Assembly (NCBI RefSeq): GCF_900188415.1
Contig: NZ_FZNV01000003.1
Location: 372,001-436,000, forward strand
DNA from: Maribacter sedimenticola
Lineage (GTDB): Bacteria > Bacteroidota > Bacteroidia > Flavobacteriales > Flavobacteriaceae
Reading direction: 5' to 3'
DNA: 64,000 nucleotides
The notes under the pieces are model-generated. The model made no database searches. It saw only the letters and a list, made by a program, of their open reading frames with translations, and was not told where the DNA came from. A program made the position numbers and the translations under genes. Below, one piece after another: positions 46,679 through 56,930 of this stretch. Position 1 is the stretch's first letter; every line of letters starts with the position of its first letter.

Positions 46679-46706
46679 AAAAAACCCTGACTTTGCAGCC
46701 AGGGTT
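46679..46706 (-). terminator. Terminator of the TonB receptor at 46.7-49.4 kb
   Basis: On the minus strand AACCCTG, 10 bases, CAGGGTT followed by TTTTT, 22 bases after the receptor stop. It separates the receptor from the cytochrome B-like gene. Confidence 0.85.
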
Positions 46707-46727
46707 AAAAATTATAACATTGATATT

Positions 46728-49439
46728 TTAGAAGCTATAACGAGCACTTACGTTAAAAGTCCTTCCAAATCCAAAGAATACTTTGTTGTCCGTAGAAATA
46801 CCGTTATAAGTTGGGTCATTTCCTTCTGCAAAAGTATTGGTCAATGATTCAGCAATATATTCCGTATTGAATAAATTGTTCACGTTTGCAGCAATATTCA
46901 ATTTGTTGTTACCTCCTAAACCAATAGTATAGTAGGCTCCTAAATCAAATAACGTGTAGCTTGGTAAACGCAATGAACCATCGTTATCAGCAGAATCAAA
47001 ATCCTCTGCATTTAAGAATGCGTACAATCTAGATGCATTGTAAAGATTGGTACTGATCTTAAGATCTTTTATTGGTCTAATGATCATTTCCAAGTTAGTA
47101 GTAAACTGGGCTGCGTCCCCAACTTTTACACCGTCCAAGAATAAGGTTACATCTGGATCAATTACATTTCTATCATCATCCAATGCTTGTCCAAACGCAT
47201 TTCCACCATACTCCCAATCACCTAGAGAAATCATACCTCTAAATTGCACAACATCAGAAGCACGGTAATCTGCCTCTATTTCTACCCCTTGGTGGATTTG
47301 CTCAACACCATTGATGTTCGCAGTTCCTTCATCACCTGTTGGAGTTTCAACACTGATATTAACAAACCTATCTTTCCAAGTAGTTCTGTAAAGATTGATC
47401 TTAGCTCTAAAGTCACCTAAATTAAGACCATATCCCATTTCTAATCCCAATACTTTTTCATTGGTCAAATCTGGATTCAATTCATTCACAAAATTGATAT
47501 AAACTGCATCGAACAAAGGTTGTTTTGAATAATAACCAGCGTTGAAGAATACGTTGTTAGCTTCATTAATATTGAAGTTGGCACCACCTTTAATGTTACC
47601 CCCTAAAATATTTTCCCAATCCGTTTCCTGCAAAGGATCAGAATCCAAATAGTTAAAATAATCTATTCTCTTAAAACCTTGTTGTGACAATCCACCTTGT
47701 ACGAATGCAGAAACGATACCATCTGTATATTCAACTTGGCCAAAAGCACCATACCATCTTACCAAACCATCATTATAGTAATCAATCTTTTCTTCGTCAT
47801 CTATACTCTTGAAAACATTTACAATAGATGAAAAATCTGACTCAACAACATCATCCGGACGGATAATATGATTTGGATTATTGATGTCATCCGTATCCAA
47901 ATAAGCATCTGCACCCAAAAGGTTGTCCATTCTTCTGTAGTGGATTCCTTTATAACTTCTCAAATCCAAACCAAGATCATAGCTCCATTTTTCATTGATC
48001 TGCGTATTCAAGTTGGCAATAATACCAAACCAGTTATGAGAATTTATTGAGGCTCTTCTGGCCAAACCATCTCCAAAACTTGTAGTCACGTATTCACCAT
48101 CTGCATTAGGAGACAATTGATAATCCCTGCCATCGTAAAATGTTACAGCCTCACCAGAGTTGAATCTAGATATTAAATCATAGTCTACCTGACCTGTTTC
48201 CGGAATTCTATATCTACTAGAGCTAGCAAATCCAAAACTTGGTCCTACACCTATATCTCCTGTTCCACCACCACGACCAAAAGAAGCATATGCAGAGGTA
48301 GATAACGTAGATTTTTCAGAAGCTTTAAATTCCCATGTCAATGATGTAATTGGCTTATGGTAGAAATTTCTTCTCCATCCAAATTCCTCTCCGTTCAACA
48401 TACCACCATTATAGTTATATCTAGCACCATATTCCAAATGATCCGCTAAAGTTGCCACGTTAAAGAAACTTGAAGTTCTTTGGTTGTGCACCTGTGGAGC
48501 ACCAGTCAATACAAATTGAAAGTTGTGCTTCTCGTTTGGCTCGTAACCCAAACCAATGAAATAGTTATAACCCTCAAATTGCGTTCCTTGAACATAACCA
48601 TCACCAGATGTTCTACCCAATAAAATAGATGCTGCAAAACCTTTTTCAGAAAGACCTGTGTTATAGGCAACGTTAGTTTTTAAATAACCATCATTACCGC
48701 CACCAAGTGTAACCGTACCACCTTCTTCCTTATCGGTTGATTTTGTGATAACGTTAATTGTACCACCTACGGATGATATTGCCAATTTAGAAGAACCAAG
48801 TCCTCTTTGCACTTGCATAGCTGTAGTAACATCACCAAGACCGGCCCAGTTACTCCAATATACCGCACCATTCTCCATATCGTTAACGGGTATTCCGTTA
48901 ACCATTACCGCGGTATTTCTAGAATCAAATCCCCTTACGTTAACCCTACCATCACCAAAACCACCACCGGTCTTGGTTGCATAAATTGACGGAGTAGATT
49001 TTAAAATTTCAGGTAGCTCCTGAGAACCTAATTTTTCTTGTATTTCCGCAGCCCTGATCGTGGAAACCGCAACAGGTGTTTCCCTGTCCTTAGCTATATC
49101 CAAAATACCGGTAACCACAACTCCTTCCAGTTCCTCTGCGTTTGGCACCAATACAATAGAACCTATACTTCCTGTAGCAGTAAAAGCTACTTGCTTGGAA
49201 TCAAAGCCAATGTAAGAAACTACAAGTGTACCGTTAGCAGCATTTACATTGATCGTAAAGTTTCCGTCAAAATCCGTTGATGTACCATTGGAGGTACCTT
49301 TAACCATTACCGTAGCTCCCGGCAATGGAGAATTGGTGTCACCATCTAGTACGGTACCTGTAATAGTTCCTTGTGAAAAAGCAGTTACGGTCATTAAAAA
49401 TGCCGCTAATGCAAAATACATTTTTTTCATTTTTTTCAA
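46728..49439 (-). CDS. TonB-dependent receptor with CarboxypepD_reg domain
   Basis: A 903-residue outer-membrane receptor. Signal peptide (about 1-22), a carboxypeptidase regulatory-like domain (about 24-98, 'ITGTVLDGDTNSPLPGATVM'), TonB box 'ELEGVVVTGILDIA' (about 104-117), plug (about 125-235, 'NVRGFDSRNTAVMVNGIPVN') and barrel ending 'GFGRTFNVSARYSF'. It is monocistronic: its own promoter region upstream and a terminator downstream. No SusD-like partner is adjacent. Ligand unknown. Two copies of TAACGTTA lie in its leader. Confidence 0.93.
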   Translation of the reverse strand: MKKMKKMYFALAAFLMTVTAFSQGTITGTVLDGDTNSPLPGATVMVKGTSNGTSTDFDGNFTINVNAANGTLVVSYIGFDSKQVAFTATGSIGSIVLVPNAEELEGVVVTGILDIAKDRETPVAVSTIRAAEIQEKLGSQELPEILKSTPSIYATKTGGGFGDGRVNVRGFDSRNTAVMVNGIPVNDMENGAVYWSNWAGLGDVTTAMQVQRGLGSSKLAISSVGGTINVITKSTDKEEGGTVTLGGGNDGYLKTNVAYNTGLSEKGFAASILLGRTSGDGYVQGTQFEGYNYFIGLGYEPNEKHNFQFVLTGAPQVHNQRTSSFFNVATLADHLEYGARYNYNGGMLNGEEFGWRRNFYHKPITSLTWEFKASEKSTLSTSAYASFGRGGGTGDIGVGPSFGFASSSRYRIPETGQVDYDLISRFNSGEAVTFYDGRDYQLSPNADGEYVTTSFGDGLARRASINSHNWFGIIANLNTQINEKWSYDLGLDLRSYKGIHYRRMDNLLGADAYLDTDDINNPNHIIRPDDVVESDFSSIVNVFKSIDDEEKIDYYNDGLVRWYGAFGQVEYTDGIVSAFVQGGLSQQGFKRIDYFNYLDSDPLQETDWENILGGNIKGGANFNINEANNVFFNAGYYSKQPLFDAVYINFVNELNPDLTNEKVLGLEMGYGLNLGDFRAKINLYRTTWKDRFVNISVETPTGDEGTANINGVEQIHQGVEIEADYRASDVVQFRGMISLGDWEYGGNAFGQALDDDRNVIDPDVTLFLDGVKVGDAAQFTTNLEMIIRPIKDLKISTNLYNASRLYAFLNAEDFDSADNDGSLRLPSYTLFDLGAYYTIGLGGNNKLNIAANVNNLFNTEYIAESLTNTFAEGNDPTYNGISTDNKVFFGFGRTFNVSARYSF

Positions 49440-49490
49440 GTTTTTTGTTAGTTTTTAACTCGCTGCAAAAGTCTTTTAATTTTTGTCCTC

Positions 49491-49509
49491 TAACGTTAAG
49501 GTAACGTTA
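49491..49509. promoter_or_regulatory. Tandem TAACGTTA palindromes in the TonB receptor leader
   Basis: Two perfect 8-bp palindromes TAACGTTA at 49491-49498 and 49502-49509, 11 bases apart (about one helical turn), directly downstream of the candidate -7 box. This is a typical operator position. Confidence 0.45.
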
Positions 49510-49520
49510 AATCAGCCATG

Positions 49521-49528
49521 CAAAAATA
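49521..49528 (-). promoter_or_regulatory. Candidate -7 box of the TonB receptor at 49.4 kb
   Basis: TATTTTTG followed by C on the minus strand, matching TAnnTTTG, about 80 bases before the ATG. The -33 element is weak. Confidence 0.45.
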
Positions 49529-49601
49529 CCGGAAATAATAATAAAAATGAACTGTAAATGAATAAGTTATACTTTTTTGAAGAACTTAATGGAATTCTAG
49601 A

Positions 49602-51239
49602 TTATTTCTTAAAATATTGCAAAAGTCGCAATGTAGAGCTGTCATGATTTGACAATTCCGAACTTTCTATATCCTTCAATATGGTACCTGCCAATTGTTT
49701 ACCTAGTTCTACTCCCCATTGATCGTAACTATATATATTCCAAATAACCCCCTGGACAAAAATTTTGTGTTCATAAAATGCAATAAGGGCACCCAAACTT
49801 TTTGGAGTTAATTTGTCTATTAATATTGTATTTGTTGGTTTGTTTCCTTCAAAAACCTTAAAAGGAGTTAAAGCATCTATTTCTTCTTGGTCCGTGTTTT
49901 TAGCCTGTAGCTCAGAAACAACCTCTTCCTTGGTTTTTCCGTTCATCAATGCCTCGGTTTGGGCAAAAAAATTGGCCATAAGTTTATTATGGTGTCCCTT
50001 ATCCCCATGTAACGAATGTTTATAACCAATAAAATCCGTAGGAATCAATTTTGTACCCTGGTGTATTAATTGAAAGAATGCATGTTGCGAGTTTGTTCCT
50101 GGTTCTCCCCAAATAATCGTTCCTGTTTCATAACCGACGACATTACCACTACGGTCAACACTTTTTCCATTACTTTCCATAATACCCTGTTGCAGGTAAG
50201 CAGAAAATCTGCTCAAATATTGGGTATACGGTATAATTGCTTCTGTCTCGGCACCATAAAAGTTGTTGTACCAAACACTTAACAATGCCATAATCACCGG
50301 GATGTTTTCTGAAAAATCCGTTTCCTTGAAATGAATATCGGCTTCATTGGCTCCTTTCAACATATCATTGAAATTGTCATAACCAACCGCCAGTGCAATG
50401 GTTAGCCCAACTGCACTCCATAATGAAAACCGGCCTCCTACCCAATCCCACATTGGAAAAACATTGGCAGCATCAATACCAAATTCCGCTATTTTTTCCG
50501 AATTTGTCGATACCGCAGCAAAATGTTTTGCAATATCCTGTTGGGTGGCATGACGTAAGAACCACTTCTTTATCGTCGTGGCATTACTTAAGGTCTCTTG
50601 GGTCGTAAACGTTTTGGACACTACCACAAACAATGTAGTTTCAGGATCCAATGTCTTTAATACTTCGTTCACATGATCCCCGTCCACATTACTTACAAAA
50701 TGAACGGAAAGATGATTTTTATAATATTTAAGGGCTTCCGTAACCATAGCCGGACCCAAATCAGAACCTCCAATTCCTATATTGACAACATCGGTAAAAG
50801 GTTTGCCGGTATACCCTTTTAATTCCCCATTTATTACCGCGTTCGTAAATTCTTTTATATGCGCTTTGACCTCATAGACCTCTGGCATTACATTAACACC
50901 ATTCACGCGTACATTATCGGTTTCTTTTGACCTCAACGCAGTGTGCAATACCGCCCTACCTTCAGTCTCATTTATTGCATCACCGCTAAAGTATTTCTTG
51001 ATTGAATCTTCCAAACTTACTTCATTGGCCAATTGCATTAACAATTCCATAGTAGATTCATCTATTCTATTTTTGGAATAATCAAATAAGAAATCGTTCC
51101 ATTGCAGCGTAAACTTTTCCGCTCTTTTGGCATCTGAAGCGAACATACTTCTTAAATGCTCATTTTTAATATTATTGTAATGGTTATTAAGCTTGATCCA
51201 AGCAGGAGTTTGCGTTGGGTTAATTCTATTTAATGACAT
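49602..51239 (-). CDS. pgi: Glucose-6-phosphate isomerase
   Basis: A 545-residue enzyme of glycolysis and gluconeogenesis. Signature segments include '[19 protein letters not shown]' (about 146-164), '[17 protein letters not shown]' (about 204-220), '[16 protein letters not shown]' (about 264-279) and the PGI signature '[11 protein letters not shown]' near 504-514, with the catalytic Glu and His in '[15 protein letters not shown]'. It is the last gene of a four-gene minus-strand operon, one base after the M23 peptidase. Confidence 0.98.
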   Translation of the reverse strand: MSLNRINPTQTPAWIKLNNHYNNIKNEHLRSMFASDAKRAEKFTLQWNDFLFDYSKNRIDESTMELLMQLANEVSLEDSIKKYFSGDAINETEGRAVLHTALRSKETDNVRVNGVNVMPEVYEVKAHIKEFTNAVINGELKGYTGKPFTDVVNIGIGGSDLGPAMVTEALKYYKNHLSVHFVSNVDGDHVNEVLKTLDPETTLFVVVSKTFTTQETLSNATTIKKWFLRHATQQDIAKHFAAVSTNSEKIAEFGIDAANVFPMWDWVGGRFSLWSAVGLTIALAVGYDNFNDMLKGANEADIHFKETDFSENIPVIMALLSVWYNNFYGAETEAIIPYTQYLSRFSAYLQQGIMESNGKSVDRSGNVVGYETGTIIWGEPGTNSQHAFFQLIHQGTKLIPTDFIGYKHSLHGDKGHHNKLMANFFAQTEALMNGKTKEEVVSELQAKNTDQEEIDALTPFKVFEGNKPTNTILIDKLTPKSLGALIAFYEHKIFVQGVIWNIYSYDQWGVELGKQLAGTILKDIESSELSNHDSSTLRLLQYFKK

Positions 51240-51240
51240 A

Positions 51241-52524
51241 TTATTGATTAAGCGTTATTAAATCATCTTCATCTTCCAATAAAACCTTTGGATAAATAAT
51301 ACAATCCAATTGTTCCTTAATTGGTGTTATATAAGCGAAATAGTCCGGTTTTAACGAATCGTTCAAAGGTTCTGCCTGGGGCAATTCCTCCTTTAGAGGA
51401 TCTACCTGTTTACCATTCTTCCAAAAACGATAACACACATGTGGGCCACCTGTATTACCTGTCATACCTACCCAACCGATAACATCACCTTGGCGCACAA
51501 ATTGGCCTTTTTTCACTTTTTGGGCTTTCATATGTAAGTATTGGGTTGCATAAGTGCCATTGTGCCTGATTTTTACATATTTGCCATTACCGCCCCTTCT
51601 GGTAGATTCTATAACTGTACCATCTGCCGTTGCCATAATTGGTGTGCCTATTGGCGCTGCATAGTCCGTACCTTTATGTGGCCGTACTTTATACCCGTAA
51701 TATTTTATTCGTCTATTTAGATTATACCTTGATGATAACCTGCCAAATTCAACCGGCATTCTTAAAAATGTCCTGCGAAGATTATTGGCATCTTGATCAA
51801 AATAATCTACAATATTTTTCAAGGAATCATTTTCATAGGCAAAAGCATAGATCGGTTTGCCATTATGTTCAAAATATGCAGCTTCTACCGGTTCTGCTCC
51901 AGCGTAAATAGTATCATTGATGTATTTTTCCTTATAGATGACCTTAAATTTATCTTTTTTCTGAAGCCTTGAAAAATCTATGGTCCAAGCATACACATTT
52001 GCCAGATTATGGGTAACATTATAATCTATGCCCTGGTCCAAAATTGCTTCTGATAAACTGGTTTCAATAACCCCGGATACTTCTCGCTGCACGTATTTAA
52101 CCTTTCTTTTACTTCTATATGCGTGTGCGCTATCCCGCAAATCTACCACCGTATAATTTATAGGGTCATTTTGATAAATAAACACCTGCGCCTGCCCAAC
52201 CGTATCTTTGGATTTTAGGATTACATAAGGTTTGCCGACCCTAATTTTTCTCACATCGAAGGTATCTCTATATCGTTCTGAAATAGCTGCAACCTTTGGG
52301 TATGCAACCTTATTCTTTTGCATTAACTCACCAAAACTGTCGCCATTTCTGACCGTATCTAGATGTACCGCAAATTCATCTAGATTAAAACCGTACTGCT
52401 CATTTATCTTTGGCAGTTCCTTTACCTGTTGCACCTGTTGTGCCAATTCTTTTGCTTGCCCATTATCGTCCTTACAGGAGACCGCAATCGTCAATGCCAA
52501 TATTATGCCCCAATATCTATGCAT
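51241..52524 (-). CDS. M23 family peptidoglycan metallopeptidase lipoprotein
   Basis: A 427-residue lipoprotein (signal ending 'IAVSC', Cys about 17). A long OapA/LysM-like N-terminal part (about 30-270) precedes the M23/LytM domain. Zinc ligands are visible in '[16 protein letters not shown]' (His and Asp, about 282-286) and '[11 protein letters not shown]' (His, about 323), with '[13 protein letters not shown]' (His) after them. All ligands are present, so it should be an active DD- or LD-endopeptidase in the periplasm. It lies one base from both neighbours. Confidence 0.92.
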   Translation of the reverse strand: MHRYWGIILALTIAVSCKDDNGQAKELAQQVQQVKELPKINEQYGFNLDEFAVHLDTVRNGDSFGELMQKNKVAYPKVAAISERYRDTFDVRKIRVGKPYVILKSKDTVGQAQVFIYQNDPINYTVVDLRDSAHAYRSKRKVKYVQREVSGVIETSLSEAILDQGIDYNVTHNLANVYAWTIDFSRLQKKDKFKVIYKEKYINDTIYAGAEPVEAAYFEHNGKPIYAFAYENDSLKNIVDYFDQDANNLRRTFLRMPVEFGRLSSRYNLNRRIKYYGYKVRPHKGTDYAAPIGTPIMATADGTVIESTRRGGNGKYVKIRHNGTYATQYLHMKAQKVKKGQFVRQGDVIGWVGMTGNTGGPHVCYRFWKNGKQVDPLKEELPQAEPLNDSLKPDYFAYITPIKEQLDCIIYPKVLLEDEDDLITLNQ

Positions 52525-52525
52525 T

Positions 52526-53494
52526 CTAATGTTTTGATTTATCTGGATTAAACATATGGTCTACCCATTGTTTCCCCCAATTATTTAATTCATCTTCTGT
52601 GTAAATCTCTGGAAAAAAAACTATTTTCTGAAAACTGGGCGGAAGGTATTCTTTCCAATTGGTTCCACCGGTAGCATCTATATCTCCCGTTTCCCTGCGC
52701 AAATATCTATGAGCTGAGCCCATATGCATCAATTGCCAGTTTACATTTGCATTTACATCAAGTGCCTTTAGCGCCTCTATAAGATCCGTGTCCTTCTTTT
52801 GAGATTTGGACAATCCTAAATATTTATGATAAATGGTAGCCTCCTTTACTTGCTTAGCAATCCTGATCAACCTTGGCGTATACCTATATTCAAACTGTTT
52901 CAAGGTCAATGTTTTTTCCCCGGTACTTAAATCAGTGGCCCCTTTTTTCCAATAGATATGCTCATACAGCTGTTCAATGGAATCTGCTTGGGAAAATTGA
53001 TTTCTTTCACTTACATGTACCAAATTCTCCAGACCGGTGGCGTAAATCTCGATCATTCTAAACTGTGCGGACTGAAATCCACTGGCAGGCAGTAAAGCCA
53101 TACGGTATTGAAGAAATTGCTCCCTTTCCATTCCTTTAATCATAATGCCAAAAGAAGAAATGAGCACCGTATAATAACTATTGATTCGTCTTAATTTTTC
53201 TACAAAAAAATTAACATCGTCACTTTTGTCATCTACCAACTGTTTTTGCTCGTGGAGTATAAGCTTAAAATATAATTCCGTAATCTGGTGGTACATGATG
53301 AAAATCTCTTCATCTGGGAAATGGGTTCTTGGAACCTGTAAACTTAACAAGGTGTCTAAATGAATATAATCCCAATACGTTAGGTAACGCTGATGAAGCA
53401 AACCGTCCAAATATGAGCTGAGATCTTGGCCTGAATCCTTATATTTTTCTTCAAGTTTAGAAATTTGGGAATTGATCTGCTCTCTATCTTTCAT
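52526..53494 (-). CDS. kynA: Tryptophan 2,3-dioxygenase
   Basis: A 322-residue haem enzyme opening the indole ring of tryptophan to N-formylkynurenine. Family marks are 'LTYWDYIHLDTLLSLQ' (about 37-52), 'IFIMYHQITELYFKLILHE' (about 64-82), 'ASGFQSAQFRMIEIYATG' (about 135-152) and a C-terminal 'GSAHRYLRRETGDIDATGGT' with the likely haem-ligand His (about 257-276). Other kynurenine pathway genes are not nearby. It is in an operon with a DUF3108 protein and the M23 peptidase. Confidence 0.95.
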   Translation of the reverse strand: MKDREQINSQISKLEEKYKDSGQDLSSYLDGLLHQRYLTYWDYIHLDTLLSLQVPRTHFPDEEIFIMYHQITELYFKLILHEQKQLVDDKSDDVNFFVEKLRRINSYYTVLISSFGIMIKGMEREQFLQYRMALLPASGFQSAQFRMIEIYATGLENLVHVSERNQFSQADSIEQLYEHIYWKKGATDLSTGEKTLTLKQFEYRYTPRLIRIAKQVKEATIYHKYLGLSKSQKKDTDLIEALKALDVNANVNWQLMHMGSAHRYLRRETGDIDATGGTNWKEYLPPSFQKIVFFPEIYTEDELNNWGKQWVDHMFNPDKSKH

Positions 53495-53501
53495 TTAAAC
53501 G

Positions 53502-54281
53502 TTAATCCATTATAATTTTAAACTGATGTTTAAGACCATTGTATCCATCCAAATCTGCTTTAATGGCACCTACCGCCAAATCTGCCTTTATACGTATAGG
53601 TATTCTATTTTGATCATTTGAAACCCATAAGGACAAACTTTCCTGCTCTTTAAAAACACGTCCGGATTGTACCAAGGGCCTAAACTTTAAACATTCCACC
53701 TTACCGTATTTGGTATTAACAACTTCCAAACCTAAATACTTAAGCTTAAAATTGAAAACCCCATCATCATCATAAAGCATTTTTAAGGTAATGGCCTTAC
53801 CTTCCTCAAGATCATCTGTCTTATAATTGTTTCTTAAATAATAAAAAGCAGAAATAAGATCTTGGATATTCTCTTGTAGTGTAAAATTAAGCTTTTTCTT
53901 GTTTTTCTTATCATTTAACTCAGCTTTCGCTTCCTCATAATCAAAGTTTATTTCAACATCTTTAGTATATCCGCCCTCGTTGATTTTTCTAATAAACCTA
54001 TAGGGCTTACCATCCTCCTTATCAAAGTAACTTTCATATGTGTCATCTACCTTAAAAAACCAACTGGCAACACCCGTGGTCTCACCATGACCTACAACAT
54101 GGTATACAGATTTATCGTCAATAGTGGCATTTTTGACTTGTAACGTTGCATAACTGGCGTTTAAAAACCCATAGTGCAACCTAAATTTTAACCACTCGCC
54201 CGTACTAAATGCAGTTTGCTCATTTTGACCAAAAACACCTAAACTTATACTTAGAAGGGAAAGCAATATTAATTTTCTCAT
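53502..54281 (-). CDS. DUF3108 domain protein
   Basis: A 259-residue secreted protein with a signal peptide (about 1-18, ending 'LGVFGQ'). The beta-rich body matches DUF3108: 'GEWLKFRLHYGFLNASYATL' near 27-46, 'VVGHGETTGVASWFFKVDDTYES' type sequence near 62-85, and 'PIRIKADLAVGAIKADLDGY' near the end. Function unknown; a periplasmic or lipid-related role is often guessed. It is the first gene of the operon with tryptophan dioxygenase, M23 peptidase and pgi. Confidence 0.85.
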   Translation of the reverse strand: MRKLILLSLLSISLGVFGQNEQTAFSTGEWLKFRLHYGFLNASYATLQVKNATIDDKSVYHVVGHGETTGVASWFFKVDDTYESYFDKEDGKPYRFIRKINEGGYTKDVEINFDYEEAKAELNDKKNKKKLNFTLQENIQDLISAFYYLRNNYKTDDLEEGKAITLKMLYDDDGVFNFKLKYLGLEVVNTKYGKVECLKFRPLVQSGRVFKEQESLSLWVSNDQNRIPIRIKADLAVGAIKADLDGYNGLKHQFKIIMD

Positions 54282-54297
54282 AGTCCTTACTTTAAGG

Positions 54298-54305
54298 CAA
54301 AAGTA
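54298..54305 (-). promoter_or_regulatory. Candidate -7 box of the DUF3108/kynA/M23/pgi operon
   Basis: TACTTTTG followed by C on the minus strand, a TAnnTTTG match, 16 bases before the DUF3108 ATG. No clear -33 element. Confidence 0.4.
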
Positions 54306-54376
54306 GCAATTGAAGTTTCTCGATTGCTATCGTTACAATAACTTAAACAAAATTTGTTCCAAAGTATTGCACAAAA

Positions 54377-54402
54377 AAAGCCCAGTCTTAAAACTGGGCT
54401 TT
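54377..54402 (-). terminator. Strong hairpin terminator 230 bases beyond the patatin gene
   Basis: A perfect 10-bp stem, AAAGCCCAGT/ACTGGGCTTT, with a 6-base loop. On the minus strand it is followed by TTTT. On the plus strand the tail is TTCC, so minus-strand use is more likely. Confidence 0.85.
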
Positions 54403-54560
54403 TCCTAAATAACCAACCAAACTTTAAATTATGAAAAACCACTACTTAAAGTTGTAAGGGAACCACCCCTTAGCTGGTGTAAATTTACAGCACTATTTTC
54501 TTCCTGTAATACGGTTTAACTTACTTTAACGATAAACTTAACAGTTATTCACACTTAAGG
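54403..54560 (-). ncRNA. Possible small RNA or structured 3' UTR
   Basis: The 354-base region between DUF3108 and the patatin gene has no good ORF except an 8-codon plus-strand frame (MKNHYLKL). Reading the minus strand into the terminator at 54377-54402 there are several foldable elements: a TGTAAATTTACA palindrome, AAGGG/CCCTT, and AACTTTAA/TTAAAGTT with an 18-base loop. A 5' end is not defined. It may be a small RNA or the 3' UTR of the patatin mRNA. Confidence 0.3.
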
Positions 54561-54635
54561 TTAATATTTATGAAAGTATTAAGAACAAAGGCGCAAGAGG
54601 TAAATTTATTGCGTTAAATTCTTACTCGATAAAGC

Positions 54636-56930
54636 CTAAAACCAATACCCTACGCTGACAAAAAATTGGGAATTATCCGTTTCTGGTGACCAAGAATATA
54701 ACAGATTGATCGGACCTAAAAAAGATTGCCAGCCATAGCCTACACCAAAACCGGAATACATTGGTGCCTTGAACCAATCTCCTGTCCTAAATAAATCATC
54801 ATCTACATTGGCAAAATTGGCCGAGAAAAGTGCATGGTGCTTTTGTGCGAATTCATAATCTAACCTTCCATAGGCCTTCACATAACTATTTCCGAACAAA
54901 CTAATAAAATCATATCCTATAAATGGGGCAAAATTGTTAATATAGTCCGTACCGAACCCCCCTAATAAAAAATCAAAACTGGTAACCTTGGAGGTACCCA
55001 ACTTAAACCCACCTTCTGTTTCCAAATTTAAGGACAGGTTTTTAAACAAGGGAAATGCCATACCCATTCTTGCCTTTGAAACCGAGAAATCCTTGAAATT
55101 ATCATTGAAATCAGATGACAAAAGGTAATAATGCATGTCCCCATTAAAATATAGTCCGCGTTTAGGAAAATATTTATCATCATAGGTATCTAGTTTTAAT
55201 GCACCAAAGACACTTATATAATTACTCTTTTCAAAATAGGTCCTACCATTTTCAGTTTGGGTATTTATTGGCACATTGGGATCGGTTATTTCCCCAAAGG
55301 TCCTGGTACTGTACTTTAGATCCTTATATTCTGCACCTAAAGTAAAAGCAAATTCCTCTTTGACCACGGTTTGCACATATATTTGATTAGTGAAATCCGA
55401 TACCGATAGATTAATGGAATTAATCCTGGTATTTTGTGTAACATCAAAATTATCGCCAATAAGGTCAAAATCTATTTCCTGTTCAAAATCATTGAACCTA
55501 GAATTAATACCAAAACTCCAATAGGTGCCTTTATCCATATAATATTCAAAGTTATACCGAATATTATCCCCTAGAATAAGATCAAAAGAAGCCACATCGT
55601 CCCTTGACAAAACTTTACGCTTGGTCAGGTTGATGATTGCCCCACTTTTGTACAAGTCATCATAATGGGCCCCAAGTCTCAAAAAAGAAGTGGTAGGTGT
55701 TTCATCTAGCGGTAAAACCAAATCCTCACCATCATCAACATTGGTCAATAATTTGTATCTAATTGTCTTAAAATTTCCGGTTGCAGCAAGGTTGCCTATA
55801 CCTTGTTGTAGTTTATGAAAGGTTATAGGTTCGTTTAGATTAAATCTTAATTTACCTTTTACATATCCGCGGGTATGACTTGTATTGCCCTCGATCATCA
55901 ATCTATTCAAAACAATATTTTCATCGGTTTTATAATTAACCGTCTTTTCCTTTCCAGAGCCGTTGGACAGCGCTTTTAATTCTTCGAATTTTAAAAATGC
56001 GGCATCTTCCCCGGTCTTGATTATAGCCTTTAGCTTATTGAATTCTATAACCGAATACTGTTCTATTTGAGGTTTAATATAAATGTCCGTCTTTGCGGAT
56101 TTTTGTTTCATATCCGCTACCGTTCTATAATTATTGATCTGTAGTAAAATTTCTGTTGCGGACAAGAGCGATTCCCTGTCTGACAGGTCATGCTGCACAT
56201 CAACGCCAATAATAATATCAGCGCCCATTGCCAAAACTTCATCTATGGGATAATTGTTCACCACACCACCATCTATTAAAACCTTATCATCTATAATCGT
56301 TGGCTCAAATAACGATGGCAAGGTTCCACTTGCCAAAACGGCCTCTGGCAGATATCCTTTATTCAAGATTACCTGTTTGCCGGTTTCAATATCAGTGGCC
56401 ACACAAACAAACGGCGTAGGCAGCTTATTGAAATCCTTGACATCTTTTACATGATATAATAATTTTACCAGTTCATTATAGATATTCTGACCTCCGGAAT
56501 ATGCAGGTGGAACGGACACCTTAAAATTATCAAACGGTAATGACAAAGCATACCTTTCAGAATCTTCCTTCTCATAAAACGTTTTTGCACTTCTTGGAAG
56601 ATTATCTTGAATCAACGATCCAAAATTTGTTGCATTGAACATTGAGTCAAGTTCCATGGCCGTATATCCAGAGGCATATAATGCACCAACAATAGCACCC
56701 ATACTAGAGCCGCCAATATAATCTATCTTGATACCTGCCTGCTCAATCACCTTTAAGGCCCCAATATGTGCCATGCCCTTTGCCCCACCACCACTGAGTA
56801 CCAGACCTATCTTAGGCCTTTCATTCTCTTGACCCTCTTGTCCGATCAACAATGATACGTTGAGCAAACTAAATGCTAGGCCAAATAAAATGCATTTAAG
56901 ACCGGCGCTATGTGGTATGAAATGATTCAT
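54636..56930 (-). CDS. Patatin-like phospholipase with outer-membrane barrel (PlpD-like)
   Basis: About 764 residues with a signal sequence. The patatin domain (about 38-240) has the oxyanion loop 'GLVLSGGGAKGMAHIG', the nucleophile Ser in 'GGSSMGAIVG' and the catalytic Asp in 'LIDGGVVNNYP'. A POTRA-like segment (about 330-410) and a C-terminal 16-strand barrel-type region (about 415-764, ending 'FFVSVGYWF') follow, as in type Vd autotransporters. It would be a lipolytic enzyme carried by an outer-membrane barrel. Start taken at the ATG 56930, overlapping the uvrC 3' end by 23 bases. Confidence 0.88.
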   Translation of the reverse strand: MNHFIPHSAGLKCILFGLAFSLLNVSLLIGQEGQENERPKIGLVLSGGGAKGMAHIGALKVIEQAGIKIDYIGGSSMGAIVGALYASGYTAMELDSMFNATNFGSLIQDNLPRSAKTFYEKEDSERYALSLPFDNFKVSVPPAYSGGQNIYNELVKLLYHVKDVKDFNKLPTPFVCVATDIETGKQVILNKGYLPEAVLASGTLPSLFEPTIIDDKVLIDGGVVNNYPIDEVLAMGADIIIGVDVQHDLSDRESLLSATEILLQINNYRTVADMKQKSAKTDIYIKPQIEQYSVIEFNKLKAIIKTGEDAAFLKFEELKALSNGSGKEKTVNYKTDENIVLNRLMIEGNTSHTRGYVKGKLRFNLNEPITFHKLQQGIGNLAATGNFKTIRYKLLTNVDDGEDLVLPLDETPTTSFLRLGAHYDDLYKSGAIINLTKRKVLSRDDVASFDLILGDNIRYNFEYYMDKGTYWSFGINSRFNDFEQEIDFDLIGDNFDVTQNTRINSINLSVSDFTNQIYVQTVVKEEFAFTLGAEYKDLKYSTRTFGEITDPNVPINTQTENGRTYFEKSNYISVFGALKLDTYDDKYFPKRGLYFNGDMHYYLLSSDFNDNFKDFSVSKARMGMAFPLFKNLSLNLETEGGFKLGTSKVTSFDFLLGGFGTDYINNFAPFIGYDFISLFGNSYVKAYGRLDYEFAQKHHALFSANFANVDDDLFRTGDWFKAPMYSGFGVGYGWQSFLGPINLLYSWSPETDNSQFFVSVGYWF

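Noticed and set aside
54421..54460. Plus-strand ATG frame MKNHYLKL as a leader peptide
   Set aside because: Only eight codons and no downstream plus-strand gene to regulate; kept only as a remark in the small RNA entry.
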